DNA from: Cellulomonas aerilata
Lineage (GTDB): Bacteria > Actinomycetota > Actinomycetes > Actinomycetales > Cellulomonadaceae
Length of the DNA stretch: 64,000 nucleotides
Assembly (NCBI RefSeq): GCF_007991755.1
Contig: NZ_BJYY01000012.1
Coordinates: 186,001 to 250,000, forward strand
Reading direction: 5' to 3'
The first letter of the stretch is position 1. Each line of letters starts with the position of its first letter. The translations under genes and the position numbers were made by a program. This document shows, one piece after another, positions 36,264 to 44,530 of the stretch. Below the pieces are notes generated by a model, which saw nothing but the letters and a program-made list of their open reading frames with translations, was not told the origin of the DNA and did no database searches.

Positions 36264-36305
36264 ATGCGCCACCGCTGCTGCACCGGCCGACCTCCGCTCG
36301 CATGA
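36264..36305 (+). CDS. 13-codon Cys-Cys leader ORF coupled to the SARP gene
   Basis: ATG at 36264 opens MRHRCCTGRPPLA, and its TGA overlaps the regulator's ATG as ATGA. GGGGAG at 36253-36258 lies five bases before it, whereas the regulator itself has no separate ribosome site. It is therefore probably translated and feeds ribosomes to the regulator. Tandem cysteine codons resemble cysteine-sensing leader ORFs known in mycobacteria; that role here is inference. Confidence 0.55.
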   Translation: MRHRCCTGRPPLA

Positions 36306-39300
36306 CCGAAGCACACCTGACCGCCCCGTCCGACTGGGTGGAGATCCGGGTCCTCGGCCCGCTGCGCGTGCGCTCGGCCGACGGCCAGCTCATCCGTGAC
36401 CGTGACTGGCGCACGGGCAAGAACGCCGACCTCCTGCGCTGGCTCGCGCTCGAGGCCGGCCGGCCGGTGACGGTCGAGACGTTGATCGACGGCCTGTGGC
36501 CGGACGTCGACGAGAGCCGCGCACGCGCGAGCCTGCGCACCGCCGTGTCGCACCTGCGCCGGGTGCTGGGGGCGGAGTCGATCGAGCGCACCGGCTCCGA
36601 CGTCGTCCTCAAGTCGGCGTGGGTGGACGCGGGGACCTTCAGCGCCATGGCCGAGCACGTGGCCGCCCGCCGCCGCGAGGGCCAGCCCGCCGCCGTGCTG
36701 GCCGTCGCCCGCGAGGCCGACTCCCTCTACCTCACCGACGTCCCCGCCTCGGAGGGCACGCCCGAGGCGATCCGGCAGCACGCCTCCTCACTGGCCGCTG
36801 CGCACCGCCGCGTGCTGGCGGACGCCGCGGAGCTGGCCGTGGAGCTCGGCTGGATGCGGGACGCCGTCGACTACGCCCGGCGCCTGCTCGACGAGGACCC
36901 CGTCTCCGAGCGCGCCAGCCGGGCGCTGATGCTCGGGTACGCCGGCATGGGCGAGGTCCACCACGCGCTCGCCGAGTTCGAGCGGTGCCGTGAGGTGCTC
37001 GCGGAGGAGCTCGGCGTCGACCCGTCGGCGCAGACGCGTGCGGTCCACCTGCAGGTGCTGCAGTCCGGCGGCCGCACGCCCCAGCGCCGCACCGCTCCCC
37101 TGGTCGGCCGGCACGCCGAGGTCGACTGGCTGCGCTCCGTGCTGGAGGGAACCGGCCCGGACTCCCCGTCGGTGGTCGTCACGCTGCTGGGCCGGCAGGG
37201 CAGCGGTCGGCGCCGGCTGGCCACCGCGACGTGCCAGCGCGCCGGCATCCAGCTCACGCGTGCCACGTCCGCGGACGACGTCGTCGCCGCGGCCCGCTCC
37301 GGCGCGCGGGTGGTGCTCTGGGCCCCCGACGTCACCGCGGACCAGGCCCTGCTCACCCGGCTGCTGACTGATCCCGAGCCGGTCGTCGGCTCCACGTCCG
37401 TCGTGCTGGCGATGCCGGCTGCCGGCGAGGACGCGGCCTGGGACGCCATGCCGCGCGGCGAGCACGTCCGCGCGCTGACGATGCCGCCGCTGCTCCCCGA
37501 GGACGTGGAGCGGCTGGCCGAGCACCTGCTCGCCGGACCCGTGGCGGCCGCCCTCGCCGAGGAGCTGACCGCGGTGTCCGACGGCCTGCCGGGCCTGGTG
37601 GCCTCCACCGCGAACGAGTGGGCGCGAGGCGGCCGGCTCGTGGCGACCGACTCCGGCCTCGCCCTGGCGCCCGAGGGCGACCTGGCCGAGGACGACCCGT
37701 GGGGCCGCCGGGCCCTGGCCCGCACCCTGCCCCGCCTGGAGGGCGACGCGCTGGAGGCGCTCCTGGTGGCGGCCATGCTGGACGAGCCGCTGACGCCGTC
37801 CCTGCTCGCGCCGCTCCTGCCCGACGGCCCCGGGCACCTGCGCACCCGCGCGACCACCGCTCTGGAGCAGCTCGTCGACCTCGCCGTGCTGGGCACCTCG
37901 CCGGCGGGCGTCGTCTGGAAGCACCCCAAGCTGCAGGACGCCGCTCGGGCCTGGGTGCGTCCGTCGGTGCGGCGCCGGCTGCACCGCCTCATCGCCGAGC
38001 GTGCCCTCATCCCCAGCGCCCAGCGGATCGGGCACTGGCTCGAGGCCGGTGAGCGCGAGCTCGCCTGTGTCGCCGCGCTGCAGGCCGCCGCGGAGAGCTC
38101 CGCGCGCGGGGACCACCACGGCGCCCGCACCCACCTGCTGCAGGTCTGCTCGCTCGGGGACCTGCGCGACGCGGCCGCCGAGGACCGCATCGAGCTCTTC
38201 GAGCAGCTCGGTGACGCGTGCGCCATGCTCCGCCTGCCGGACGAGGCCGCCAACGCCTACGGTCAGGCGCTGGAGATCGCGATGACCGAGGCGGTCCAGG
38301 ACGCCGGGCGGCTGCGCCGCAAGCTGACGAGCGTCTCCGACCCGCGGGCGCTGGAGCAGGTGGACACCGGACGGTCCGCCGACTGGTCCGCGGCCCTGAG
38401 CGGGGTCGCACCCACCGGAGTCGCGATGTCCGGCGGGGACCTGGAGACGTCGCTGCGCGAGGCGGTCGCCCAGGCCGACCGCAACCACGACCGGCGCTCG
38501 GGCTTCCAGGCGCGCGTCAAGCTCGCCGGCACCGTGTTCCTGCCCCGTCGGGAGTTCCGCGCGGTCCACGAGACCCTCGAGGCGGCGATCGCCCTGGGTC
38601 CCCGTCCGGCCGAGCGGCTGCACGCCGACGTGGTGCGGCACCTGCCGTCCGTGCTGCTCGGCAACGCGCTCGCGGCCAAGGGGCCGCTGGAGGCGGCCGG
38701 CCGGGTCGCCGCGGAGCTGCGCGAGGAGCGGATCGGCTGGCGCCTGCTCGGGATGCGCGTCCTGGTCACGCACGACCTGGGCGACCCGGCGTTCGACACG
38801 CTCTGGCGGGTCCTGCGTGAGCGGGTGATGACCGGTGAGGTGGACGAGGTCGTGCCGGAGCTCGCCGCGACCGGGCTGCGGGTGCTCGTCGAGCGCGAGG
38901 AGTACGACCTCGCCCAGGCGTTCGCGCAGCACCTGCCGCTGGCCGGTGGCCCGGCCAACCACATGAACGACCACCTCGCCCGCATCGCCGGCGCCGAGCT
39001 CGCGGCGGCGACCGGGGACATCCGGTACGCGATCGACCAGATGCGCGCGGTCATCGACGACGGCACCGCGACCGGGTGCACGCTGCTGGTCCCGGAGGCC
39101 GCAGCGCGGCTGGTGGCGCTGGAGGCGCAGCACAACCCGAACGCCGCGCGGGCCGCCTTCGAGGTCTACGACGACATCGTCGGCGCTGCGCTGGGCGGGC
39201 CCCGCGAGGAGTTCTTCCGCCGGATGGCACGCGCCGCGGTGCGTGCCGCCCGGGGCGACCACCAGGGCGCGGCGGACGCCATGACCCAGGCCAGCGCGCT

Positions 39301-39436
39301 GGCGAACCAGTACGGACTGCAGGTCCTGGCCGCGCGGGCGAGGCGCGCCCGCGCGGAGCACGTGCGGGCCGAGCTGCCCCGGACCCTGACGTCCGTGCCG
39401 AGCCTGGCCCGGGAGCGGGACGAGGACGTCGTCTGA
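36302..39436 (+). CDS. AfsR/SARP-type transcriptional regulator with large C-terminal domain
   Basis: A 1,044-residue regulator. Residues about 12-100 form an OmpR-like winged helix (EIRVLGPLRVRS, then ADLLRWLALEAGRPVTVETL, DGLWPDVDESRARASLRTAV). Residues 105-255 are the bacterial transcriptional activation domain (DAVDYARRLLDEDPVSERAS, ELGVDPSAQT). An ATPase-like region starts near 270 (LVGRHAEVDWL), but its phosphate loop reads GRQGSGRRR, without the usual lysine. The rest is helical, TPR-like repeats (DAANAYGQALE-type units). The start overlaps the leader ORF. Targets are unknown; nearby copper genes are on the other strand. Confidence 0.88.
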   Translation: MTEAHLTAPSDWVEIRVLGPLRVRSADGQLIRDRDWRTGKNADLLRWLALEAGRPVTVETLIDGLWPDVDESRARASLRTAVSHLRRVLGAESIERTGSDVVLKSAWVDAGTFSAMAEHVAARRREGQPAAVLAVAREADSLYLTDVPASEGTPEAIRQHASSLAAAHRRVLADAAELAVELGWMRDAVDYARRLLDEDPVSERASRALMLGYAGMGEVHHALAEFERCREVLAEELGVDPSAQTRAVHLQVLQSGGRTPQRRTAPLVGRHAEVDWLRSVLEGTGPDSPSVVVTLLGRQGSGRRRLATATCQRAGIQLTRATSADDVVAAARSGARVVLWAPDVTADQALLTRLLTDPEPVVGSTSVVLAMPAAGEDAAWDAMPRGEHVRALTMPPLLPEDVERLAEHLLAGPVAAALAEELTAVSDGLPGLVASTANEWARGGRLVATDSGLALAPEGDLAEDDPWGRRALARTLPRLEGDALEALLVAAMLDEPLTPSLLAPLLPDGPGHLRTRATTALEQLVDLAVLGTSPAGVVWKHPKLQDAARAWVRPSVRRRLHRLIAERALIPSAQRIGHWLEAGERELACVAALQAAAESSARGDHHGARTHLLQVCSLGDLRDAAAEDRIELFEQLGDACAMLRLPDEAANAYGQALEIAMTEAVQDAGRLRRKLTSVSDPRALEQVDTGRSADWSAALSGVAPTGVAMSGGDLETSLREAVAQADRNHDRRSGFQARVKLAGTVFLPRREFRAVHETLEAAIALGPRPAERLHADVVRHLPSVLLGNALAAKGPLEAAGRVAAELREERIGWRLLGMRVLVTHDLGDPAFDTLWRVLRERVMTGEVDEVVPELAATGLRVLVEREEYDLAQAFAQHLPLAGGPANHMNDHLARIAGAELAAATGDIRYAIDQMRAVIDDGTATGCTLLVPEAAARLVALEAQHNPNAARAAFEVYDDIVGAALGGPREEFFRRMARAAVRAARGDHQGAADAMTQASALANQYGLQVLAARARRARAEHVRAELPRTLTSVPSLARERDEDVV

Positions 39437-39494
39437 TCCGCGACCCCTCGCGGGAGTCGCGTCCGCCCGGGCCCGTGGGCGCCGCGGCCTCCGG

Positions 39495-40070
39495 TCAGTC
39501 GCCGCCGCTGCGCACCAACGGCCAGATCCGCACGGTGACACGGCCGTCCAGGTTCGCCTCCGGGACCGGCCCGTAGTCACGGGAGTCGACGGAGACGAGC
39601 CGGTTGTCACCCAGCACGTAGACTGAGTCCGCGGGGACGACGACCTGGGCGTTGAACATCCCCTCGTCGTCCGGGTCGACGACGTAGGGCTCGCTCACCG
39701 GTGCACCGTCGACGTGCAGCACCGAGTCGACGATCGAGACGCGCTCGCCCGGCAGCCCGACCACCCGCTTCAGCGTCTCGGTGCCGTCGCGCACGTCGCG
39801 GAAGGTCACCAGGTCGCCGCGTGCCAGGGTCTCGGCCTGCACCGGCCGCCGGTCGACGAGGACGACGTCACCGGCGAAGAGGGTCGGCTCCATGCTCGTC
39901 GAGGCGATCCGGACCGGGCCGACGACGTGCGTCCGGACCAGCCCCAGCAGGCCGACCAGCAGGACCGCCACGAGCAGAGCCACGGCGGTACGCCGACGTC
40001 GGCGGCCCTCGGCGCGCCGCAGCGCCGGCCCGTGGAGGACCGGCGCTGCGGTGTGGTGCGGTGTCGCCAT
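39495..40070 (-). CDS. lepB: Signal peptidase I
   Basis: A 191-residue membrane-anchored S26 serine protease removing signal peptides. One transmembrane helix (TAVALLVAVLLVGLLGLV) follows a basic N-terminus. The catalytic Ser is in IASTSMEPTL and the Lys in ETLKRVVGLPGE; box E-like GDNRLVSVDSRDYGPV is present. Only 2 bases separate it from the upstream oxidase gene, so they are likely co-transcribed. This is not the usual chromosomal lepB context. Confidence 0.93.
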   Translation of the reverse strand: MATPHHTAAPVLHGPALRRAEGRRRRRTAVALLVAVLLVGLLGLVRTHVVGPVRIASTSMEPTLFAGDVVLVDRRPVQAETLARGDLVTFRDVRDGTETLKRVVGLPGERVSIVDSVLHVDGAPVSEPYVVDPDDEGMFNAQVVVPADSVYVLGDNRLVSVDSRDYGPVPEANLDGRVTVRIWPLVRSGGD

Positions 40071-40072
40071 GG

Positions 40073-41806
40073 TCAGACCAGCGTCCCGTCGCCGAACGTC
40101 TCGACGTTGCCCAGGCCGTTCGCGGCGGTCAGGGCCGCGTCGGGGATGGGCTTCGGCGCGGCGCAGAAGACCCCGTTGTAGTCCCAGTCGTTCGGAACGG
40201 TGCCGACCGCGTACTGCTGCATCATGTCGCTGTCCTCGTGCGGCAGGTTGTGGCAGTGCACCATGTACTTGCCGCCCTTGAAGCCGGGGGCCCCGGTGAA
40301 CTTGATCAGCAGGCGCACGATCTCGTCCTCACCGATGTACACCACGTCCTTGGGACCGTTCTCGTAGGGGCGGGCGGCCTGGCCGTTGCGGCTCAGGACC
40401 CGGAAGTCCACGAGGTGGATGTGCAGCGGGTGGTACCACCCGCCCGACTTGTTCTGGAACTCCCAGATCTCCACGTCCCCGATCTGCGGGGTGCTGGTGC
40501 CGGTCAGCACCTCGGAATACCCGCTCTGGCGGACGTCCTCCCAGGTGCGGTGATTGATCTGGAAGATGTTCGTGACGTCGTCGTGGTCGAGCTCGAACAC
40601 CCGGGTCCGCTTGGACTCGCTGACCGCGACCTTCATGATGTCGGCGGTGAACAGCCGCGGCGTCATGGTGTTGCCGACGAGGTTGACCGGCGGGGTGCCG
40701 ACCACCCGGAACTGCATGACCTTGTTCGTGTTGTCGTAGTCGATGTTGTTCTTGTTGCTGCGGTTCATCAGGTTGACGACCGTCCCGGCGGCGTACTTCG
40801 AGAAGTCGATCAGCAGCTCGTAGCGCTCGGCACCGGCGTGCTTGTACTCGCGCACCCGGGCCGGCGCCGGCATGAGCCCGCCGTCGGTCCCGACGATCGC
40901 GAACTCGGAGTTGTCGCTCAGGTACAGCCGCAGCGACCGGGCGATGGAGGCGTTGAGGATCCGGAACCGGTAGACCCGCTTGGTGACCTCCAGGTACGGC
41001 CACGGCTGGCCGTTGACGAGGATGACGTCACCCCACAGACCGGAGTGCTCGTGCTCGTCCCACGCCAGCTTGCCGTCGGCGGCGAACATGGCGTCGCTGA
41101 TGGTGAGGCCGATGTCGTGGGCGCCCTTGGGCAGGTCACGCTCCTGCACCTTGTCGTGCAGATGGTACTGCGCCGCGAGCCCGCCGTAGGCGTTCTTGGC
41201 GGTGTGGTGCACACCGTGGTCGTGGTACCAGAGCGTGCGCGCGTCCTGGAAGTTGGGGTACCAGTAGTCTTTGTACTGCCCGGGCTCGGTGACGTCGTCC
41301 GCGTACCCGTCGTACTGCGGGAGCGACGCGGAGCCGTGCAGGTGCATCGAGGTGTTGAACTCGTGGCCCCACTGCGGGTGGGTGGCCGGGAGCTGGTTGA
41401 TGACCCGCACCTTGACCGGGAGGCCGGCGTTCGCGGTGTCGGTCCGGTCGACGTCGATGGTCGGGCCGGGCACGCGGACGGGCCGCTCGACGCCGTCGTC
41501 GTCGATGTACGCGTAGCCGTACACCGGGGTCTTCAGGCCGGGGACGATGTTCGCCTGGGCCATCTTCTCGATGACGGTGAACAGCCGGTAATTGCCCACC
41601 GTCTTGCCGTCCTCGAGCAGGCCGTTGACGACGCGGCCGCGCAGCTGCGGGCCCGGCACCAACTTGGTGGTGAACGGCTTGGGCGTGTTGGCGGGCGCCA
41701 GGAAGCTGGCGGTGCCGGTGGCGGCGGACGAGCCGAAGGGCAGCACCATGCCGCCGCCGACGACCAGGGCGCCTCCGAGCAGCAGCTCGCGACGGTTGAG
41801 GCTCAT
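40073..41806 (-). CDS. Tat-type multicopper oxidase (CotA/bilirubin-oxidase-like)
   Basis: A 577-residue exported oxidase that would couple one-electron oxidations to reduction of oxygen to water. The N-terminus MSLNRRELLLGGALVVGGGM has a twin-arginine motif and hydrophobic core. Copper ligands are in SMHLHGSA, WYHDHGVHH, HPLHIHLVDF and the type-1/3 motif HCHNLPHEDSDM. Length and motifs fit CotA-like enzymes. GGAGGTG precedes the ATG at 41806. The tandem TTTGACG site at 41942-41960 lies 136 bases upstream. Substrate could be copper(I), manganese or phenolics. Confidence 0.93.
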   Translation of the reverse strand: MSLNRRELLLGGALVVGGGMVLPFGSSAATGTASFLAPANTPKPFTTKLVPGPQLRGRVVNGLLEDGKTVGNYRLFTVIEKMAQANIVPGLKTPVYGYAYIDDDGVERPVRVPGPTIDVDRTDTANAGLPVKVRVINQLPATHPQWGHEFNTSMHLHGSASLPQYDGYADDVTEPGQYKDYWYPNFQDARTLWYHDHGVHHTAKNAYGGLAAQYHLHDKVQERDLPKGAHDIGLTISDAMFAADGKLAWDEHEHSGLWGDVILVNGQPWPYLEVTKRVYRFRILNASIARSLRLYLSDNSEFAIVGTDGGLMPAPARVREYKHAGAERYELLIDFSKYAAGTVVNLMNRSNKNNIDYDNTNKVMQFRVVGTPPVNLVGNTMTPRLFTADIMKVAVSESKRTRVFELDHDDVTNIFQINHRTWEDVRQSGYSEVLTGTSTPQIGDVEIWEFQNKSGGWYHPLHIHLVDFRVLSRNGQAARPYENGPKDVVYIGEDEIVRLLIKFTGAPGFKGGKYMVHCHNLPHEDSDMMQQYAVGTVPNDWDYNGVFCAAPKPIPDAALTAANGLGNVETFGDGTLV

Positions 41807-41941
41807 CGGGCACCTCCGTCGAGAGCCGCGGCCCCCTGCGTGCTGACGAACCGTGATGCACTCATCGCCGTTCTCCAAGTCCTACTCGAATGGGCTGCCA
41901 CCTGATCGCGTGGCCCGTTGATGAGTACGTTGTCGGAACGG

Positions 41942-41960
41942 CGTCAAAGGTTCGTCAAAG
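41942..41960 (-). promoter_or_regulatory. Tandem operator site A upstream of the multicopper oxidase
   Basis: On the minus strand CTTTGACG occurs twice with exactly 11 bases between starts (plus-strand CGTCAAAG at 41942-41949 and 41953-41960). Tandem same-orientation units one helical turn apart are typical of OmpR/PhoB-family response regulators. Sites B, C and D in the neighbouring genes match it. Confidence 0.6.
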
Positions 41961-42382
41961 CGCTGCCCACCGGCCCTGGTGAGCGCGAGTATCCGCCGTC
42001 GGCAGGACGGGTCGCCGCCGGGTTCTCGCCAACGCTTCCGCCCGTGTCCGACCGCACGACAAGGGCACCAAGAATCCTTGACCGACCGTCACGCCACCGA
42101 TGACCGAAATTCGGTTCCAGCGGTCGGGCGCCTGTCGGCACTGCTGCTTCCTGCCACGGCACAGCACCGGAGCTGGACCCGCACGACAGGGCCCGGGCGT
42201 CGCCTCGCCGGACACCCAGGGGCCACCGTGACCGCCGGCTGAGCCTCCGGCGACAGCAGGCGGCGGTGGTCGCCTCAGCGCCCCGCGAGGGGTGCACGGG
42301 TGGGGTTCGGAGGTGAGGCGTCCGAGAGGCACGGCTCGCCTGATCGCCGGCGGGGCACCCGGTCGCGACCCTCACGCAGACA
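41961..42382. other. Long leader/intergenic stretch, no gene supported
   Basis: Over 400 bases between the copper-oxidase control site and the terminator of the CopD-like gene. Several open frames exist in both strands but none has a ribosome site, domain or consistent codon bias. Confidence 0.4.
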
Positions 42383-42423
42383 TGCCGCAGGGCGCCCCGG
42401 TTCGACCTGGGCGCCCTGCGGCA
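42383..42423 (-). terminator. Terminator after the CopD-like gene
   Basis: Perfect 15-base arms (42383-42397 and 42409-42423) with an 11-base loop, 23 bases past the stop codon. Confidence 0.8.
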
Positions 42424-42445
42424 CGTGCGGTGGTGTGGGCTGCGG

Positions 42446-43612
42446 TCAGCGCACCGTCTGGGTCACGACGGTGCTCGGCGACGCGGAGGCCGAGTGGGTG
42501 AGGTCCGCCGGCGGCGCGGTCTGCGAGAGCGCCGCGGCCAGGGCGGCCGCGCACGCCATGAGGATCAGCTCGGCCGCCGCGAGGCGGACGAACGCCCGCG
42601 GACGGCCGGACGCGGCGGCCGTGATGGTCCGGGAGCGGTGGCGGTGCCCGAAGACCCCGAGGGCGGCGAGGGCGACCGTCTTGCCGAGGAGCAGCTGTCC
42701 GTAAGCGCTCGTCCACAGCTGGTCGATGGTCGACAGGTACGCCCAGCCGGTGACGAGACCGGACGCGCCGACCACGACGAAGCAGACGAGCGCGACCCGG
42801 CTGTAGCGGGGAAGGGTGACAGCCAGTGACGTCCCGGAGCGGCGCAGGTACACCACGAGCGCGGCGAGGCCGCCGACCCAGGCCGCTGCCCCGGCGACGT
42901 GGAGGGCGAGGCTGGTGGCCGTCACGACCGGCGAGTCCCCGTGGCCGGCGTGACCGTTCAGCAGCGGGAGCACCAGCGCGCCGAGCGCGGTGAGCAGCAG
43001 GAGCACCCCGCCGGCGGGCGAGCGCGTCACGCGTGCCCCGATCGCGACGAGCGCCGCGAGCCAGGCGGACGCGAGCAGCGACCGGGTCTGCTCCAGGTCC
43101 AGGACCAGCGGCAGGACGTCCGGGGCGAGGACCGCGGGCACCGGCAGGGCCGCCACCTTGGAGAGCGTGAGGAGCGTGGTGACCAGCGCGGTGACCGACC
43201 AGGCGCCGGCCCACCAGGACACGGCACGGACCAGGCGGGCGCCGTCCGACCCGTACCCGCCGTCGCTGCGGGGCAGCAGGACGACGGAGACCAGCAGCAC
43301 ACCGAGCGTCCCGATCGCGGCCAGGTCGTAGGCGGCGCGGGCGATCAGGACGCCCCACCGCGTCAACGGTCCAGGGTCGGCCAGGGCGGTGGGGGTGGCG
43401 GCGCCGCCGACGAGGGCAGCGGCCACCAGGACGGCGAGTGCGGCCAGGGCGCCGAGGACGACGGTCTGGCCGGCCGCGTGGGCACGGCCCGCGGTGGGAG
43501 CGCCGGTCCCGGACGCGCCCGGCCGGACCTCGTCGGCCTTCCGGACGAGACCCGCAGCGCCGGCGAGACCGGCCTCGCGCCCGGACCGCCGCTGCATGAT
43601 GACCTGGCTCAC
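42446..43612 (-). CDS. CopD-like copper resistance membrane protein
   Basis: A 388-residue protein with about eight or nine hydrophobic segments. The CopD domain covers the C-terminal half: TSLALHVAGAAAWVGGLAAL, LPRYSRVALVCFVVVGASG and YGQLLLGKTVALAALGVFGH are diagnostic. CopD proteins help import or handle copper at the membrane. GTG 43612 is chosen over an upstream in-frame start because AGAGG lies just before it. A degenerate copy of the tandem operator lies 61-78 bases upstream. Confidence 0.87.
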   Translation of the reverse strand: MSQVIMQRRSGREAGLAGAAGLVRKADEVRPGASGTGAPTAGRAHAAGQTVVLGALAALAVLVAAALVGGAATPTALADPGPLTRWGVLIARAAYDLAAIGTLGVLLVSVVLLPRSDGGYGSDGARLVRAVSWWAGAWSVTALVTTLLTLSKVAALPVPAVLAPDVLPLVLDLEQTRSLLASAWLAALVAIGARVTRSPAGGVLLLLTALGALVLPLLNGHAGHGDSPVVTATSLALHVAGAAAWVGGLAALVVYLRRSGTSLAVTLPRYSRVALVCFVVVGASGLVTGWAYLSTIDQLWTSAYGQLLLGKTVALAALGVFGHRHRSRTITAAASGRPRAFVRLAAAELILMACAAALAAALSQTAPPADLTHSASASPSTVVTQTVR

Positions 43613-43672
43613 TCGTGGTGCCTCTTCCCTGGTCGGACGTCTCACCTCGACATCTCGAGGGTCGCGGTGCGG

Positions 43673-43690
43673 TGCAAACCGAGCGTCAAC
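43673..43690 (-). promoter_or_regulatory. Tandem operator site B (degenerate) upstream of the CopD-like gene
   Basis: Minus-strand GTTGACGCTCGGTTTGCA. The first unit, GTTGACG, is perfect. The second, 11 bases on, is GTTTGCA and matches partly. The first eleven bases are almost identical to site C (GTTGACGCTCC). Confidence 0.45.
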
Positions 43691-43759
43691 GTGACGGCGC
43701 GGGCCGCGGAGCATGCCGCGGGCGGGTGGCTCTCTCGGGACTGCGGGCGGCCGGCCGGG

Positions 43760-44419
43760 TCAGCCGTGCTCGGGGGCGCCGTGCCCGGCATCCGCCGCGG
43801 CGCCGTCGTCCACCGTGGTGGCGTCGCCGGCGACGGACTGCTCCGCCTCGGCCGGCAGGACCACCTCGGTCGCCGGACCGCCGTCGTAGGAGAGCATGCC
43901 CACGGTGGCCTCGGCCGGGACGTCGAACAGCAGCGTGGCCGACAGCGACGTGCCGGGAGGCAGCACCTCGCCGGGCAGCACGTCGCGGTGCAGCAGGTGG
44001 GAGGCAGGCTCGCCGTCGACGGTGAGGGCGAAGTCCTCGCCGGCGTACCGCAGCTCGCTCGCGCCGGCCAGGAGGGTGATGTCGACGGAGACGCGCCGGT
44101 CGCCGTCCGCGACGGGGTCCTCGTCGGTCCCCATCCCGGGCATCGCGTGGGCCGGTCGTGCGGCGGAGAGCGCGCCCTCCACCCGGACGATCCCGCCGTC
44201 GACGGCGAGCTCGCCGGGACCCACGACCGGGTCGCGGCCCCAGCCCTGGGTGAACGACCAGACCGCGAGCACCAGGATCGCGATCACCCCGGCAGCCACG
44301 CCGACCATGGAGCGCACCTCGTGAGGCCCGGCGACCGGGGACGTCACGGTCGGGCGGCGCACCGGTCGCGCCGCAGCGGCTGCACGGGGGGCCGTTCGCT
44401 CCATCACCAGCTGGTTCAC
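43760..44419 (-). CDS. Single-pass membrane protein with metal-binding-like motif
   Basis: A 219-residue protein with a short cytoplasmic N-terminus, one helix (VGVAAGVIAILVLAVWSF, about 39-56) and an extracytoplasmic beta-rich domain. That domain contains AHAMPGMG near residue 93 and ends in GHGAPEHG, both Met/His-rich. Residues DRRVSVDITLLAG and LSATLLFDVPAEATVGML suggest an immunoglobulin-like sandwich. No named family is recognised. It sits between the CopD and giant oxidase genes, so a role in periplasm-facing copper handling is plausible. The GTG start has GAGGCGG upstream. Confidence 0.72.
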   Translation of the reverse strand: MNQLVMERTAPRAAAAARPVRRPTVTSPVAGPHEVRSMVGVAAGVIAILVLAVWSFTQGWGRDPVVGPGELAVDGGIVRVEGALSAARPAHAMPGMGTDEDPVADGDRRVSVDITLLAGASELRYAGEDFALTVDGEPASHLLHRDVLPGEVLPPGTSLSATLLFDVPAEATVGMLSYDGGPATEVVLPAEAEQSVAGDATTVDDGAAADAGHGAPEHG

Positions 44420-44460
44420 AGTGCCGCCTCGGGGTCGGGCTCGGATCGGACAGCACTACA

Positions 44461-44503
44461 GTCCGGGACGGGTGTCAACGGAGCGTCAACACCCGTCCCG
44501 GAC
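44461..44503 (-). terminator. Terminator of the giant oxidase gene, holding operator repeats in its loop
   Basis: Perfect 15-base arms (44461-44475 and 44489-44503) flank a 13-base loop, 28 bases beyond the oxidase stop. The loop and inner arms contain the tandem GTTGACG repeats of site C. Confidence 0.75.
44474..44490 (-). promoter_or_regulatory. Tandem operator site C upstream of the small membrane protein
   Basis: Minus-strand GTTGACGCTCCGTTGAC: two GTTGAC units 11 bases apart. With the next base the second becomes TTGACA, a perfect -35. It lies 55 bases upstream of the GTG at 44419. Confidence 0.6.
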
Positions 44504-44530
44504 CGGAGGCGGCCGGACCGATCGCCCGCC

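Noticed and set aside
43684-43691. Site B as a full tandem operator
   Set aside because: Only one unit is perfect, so it is listed with lower confidence as degenerate rather than as an equal member.
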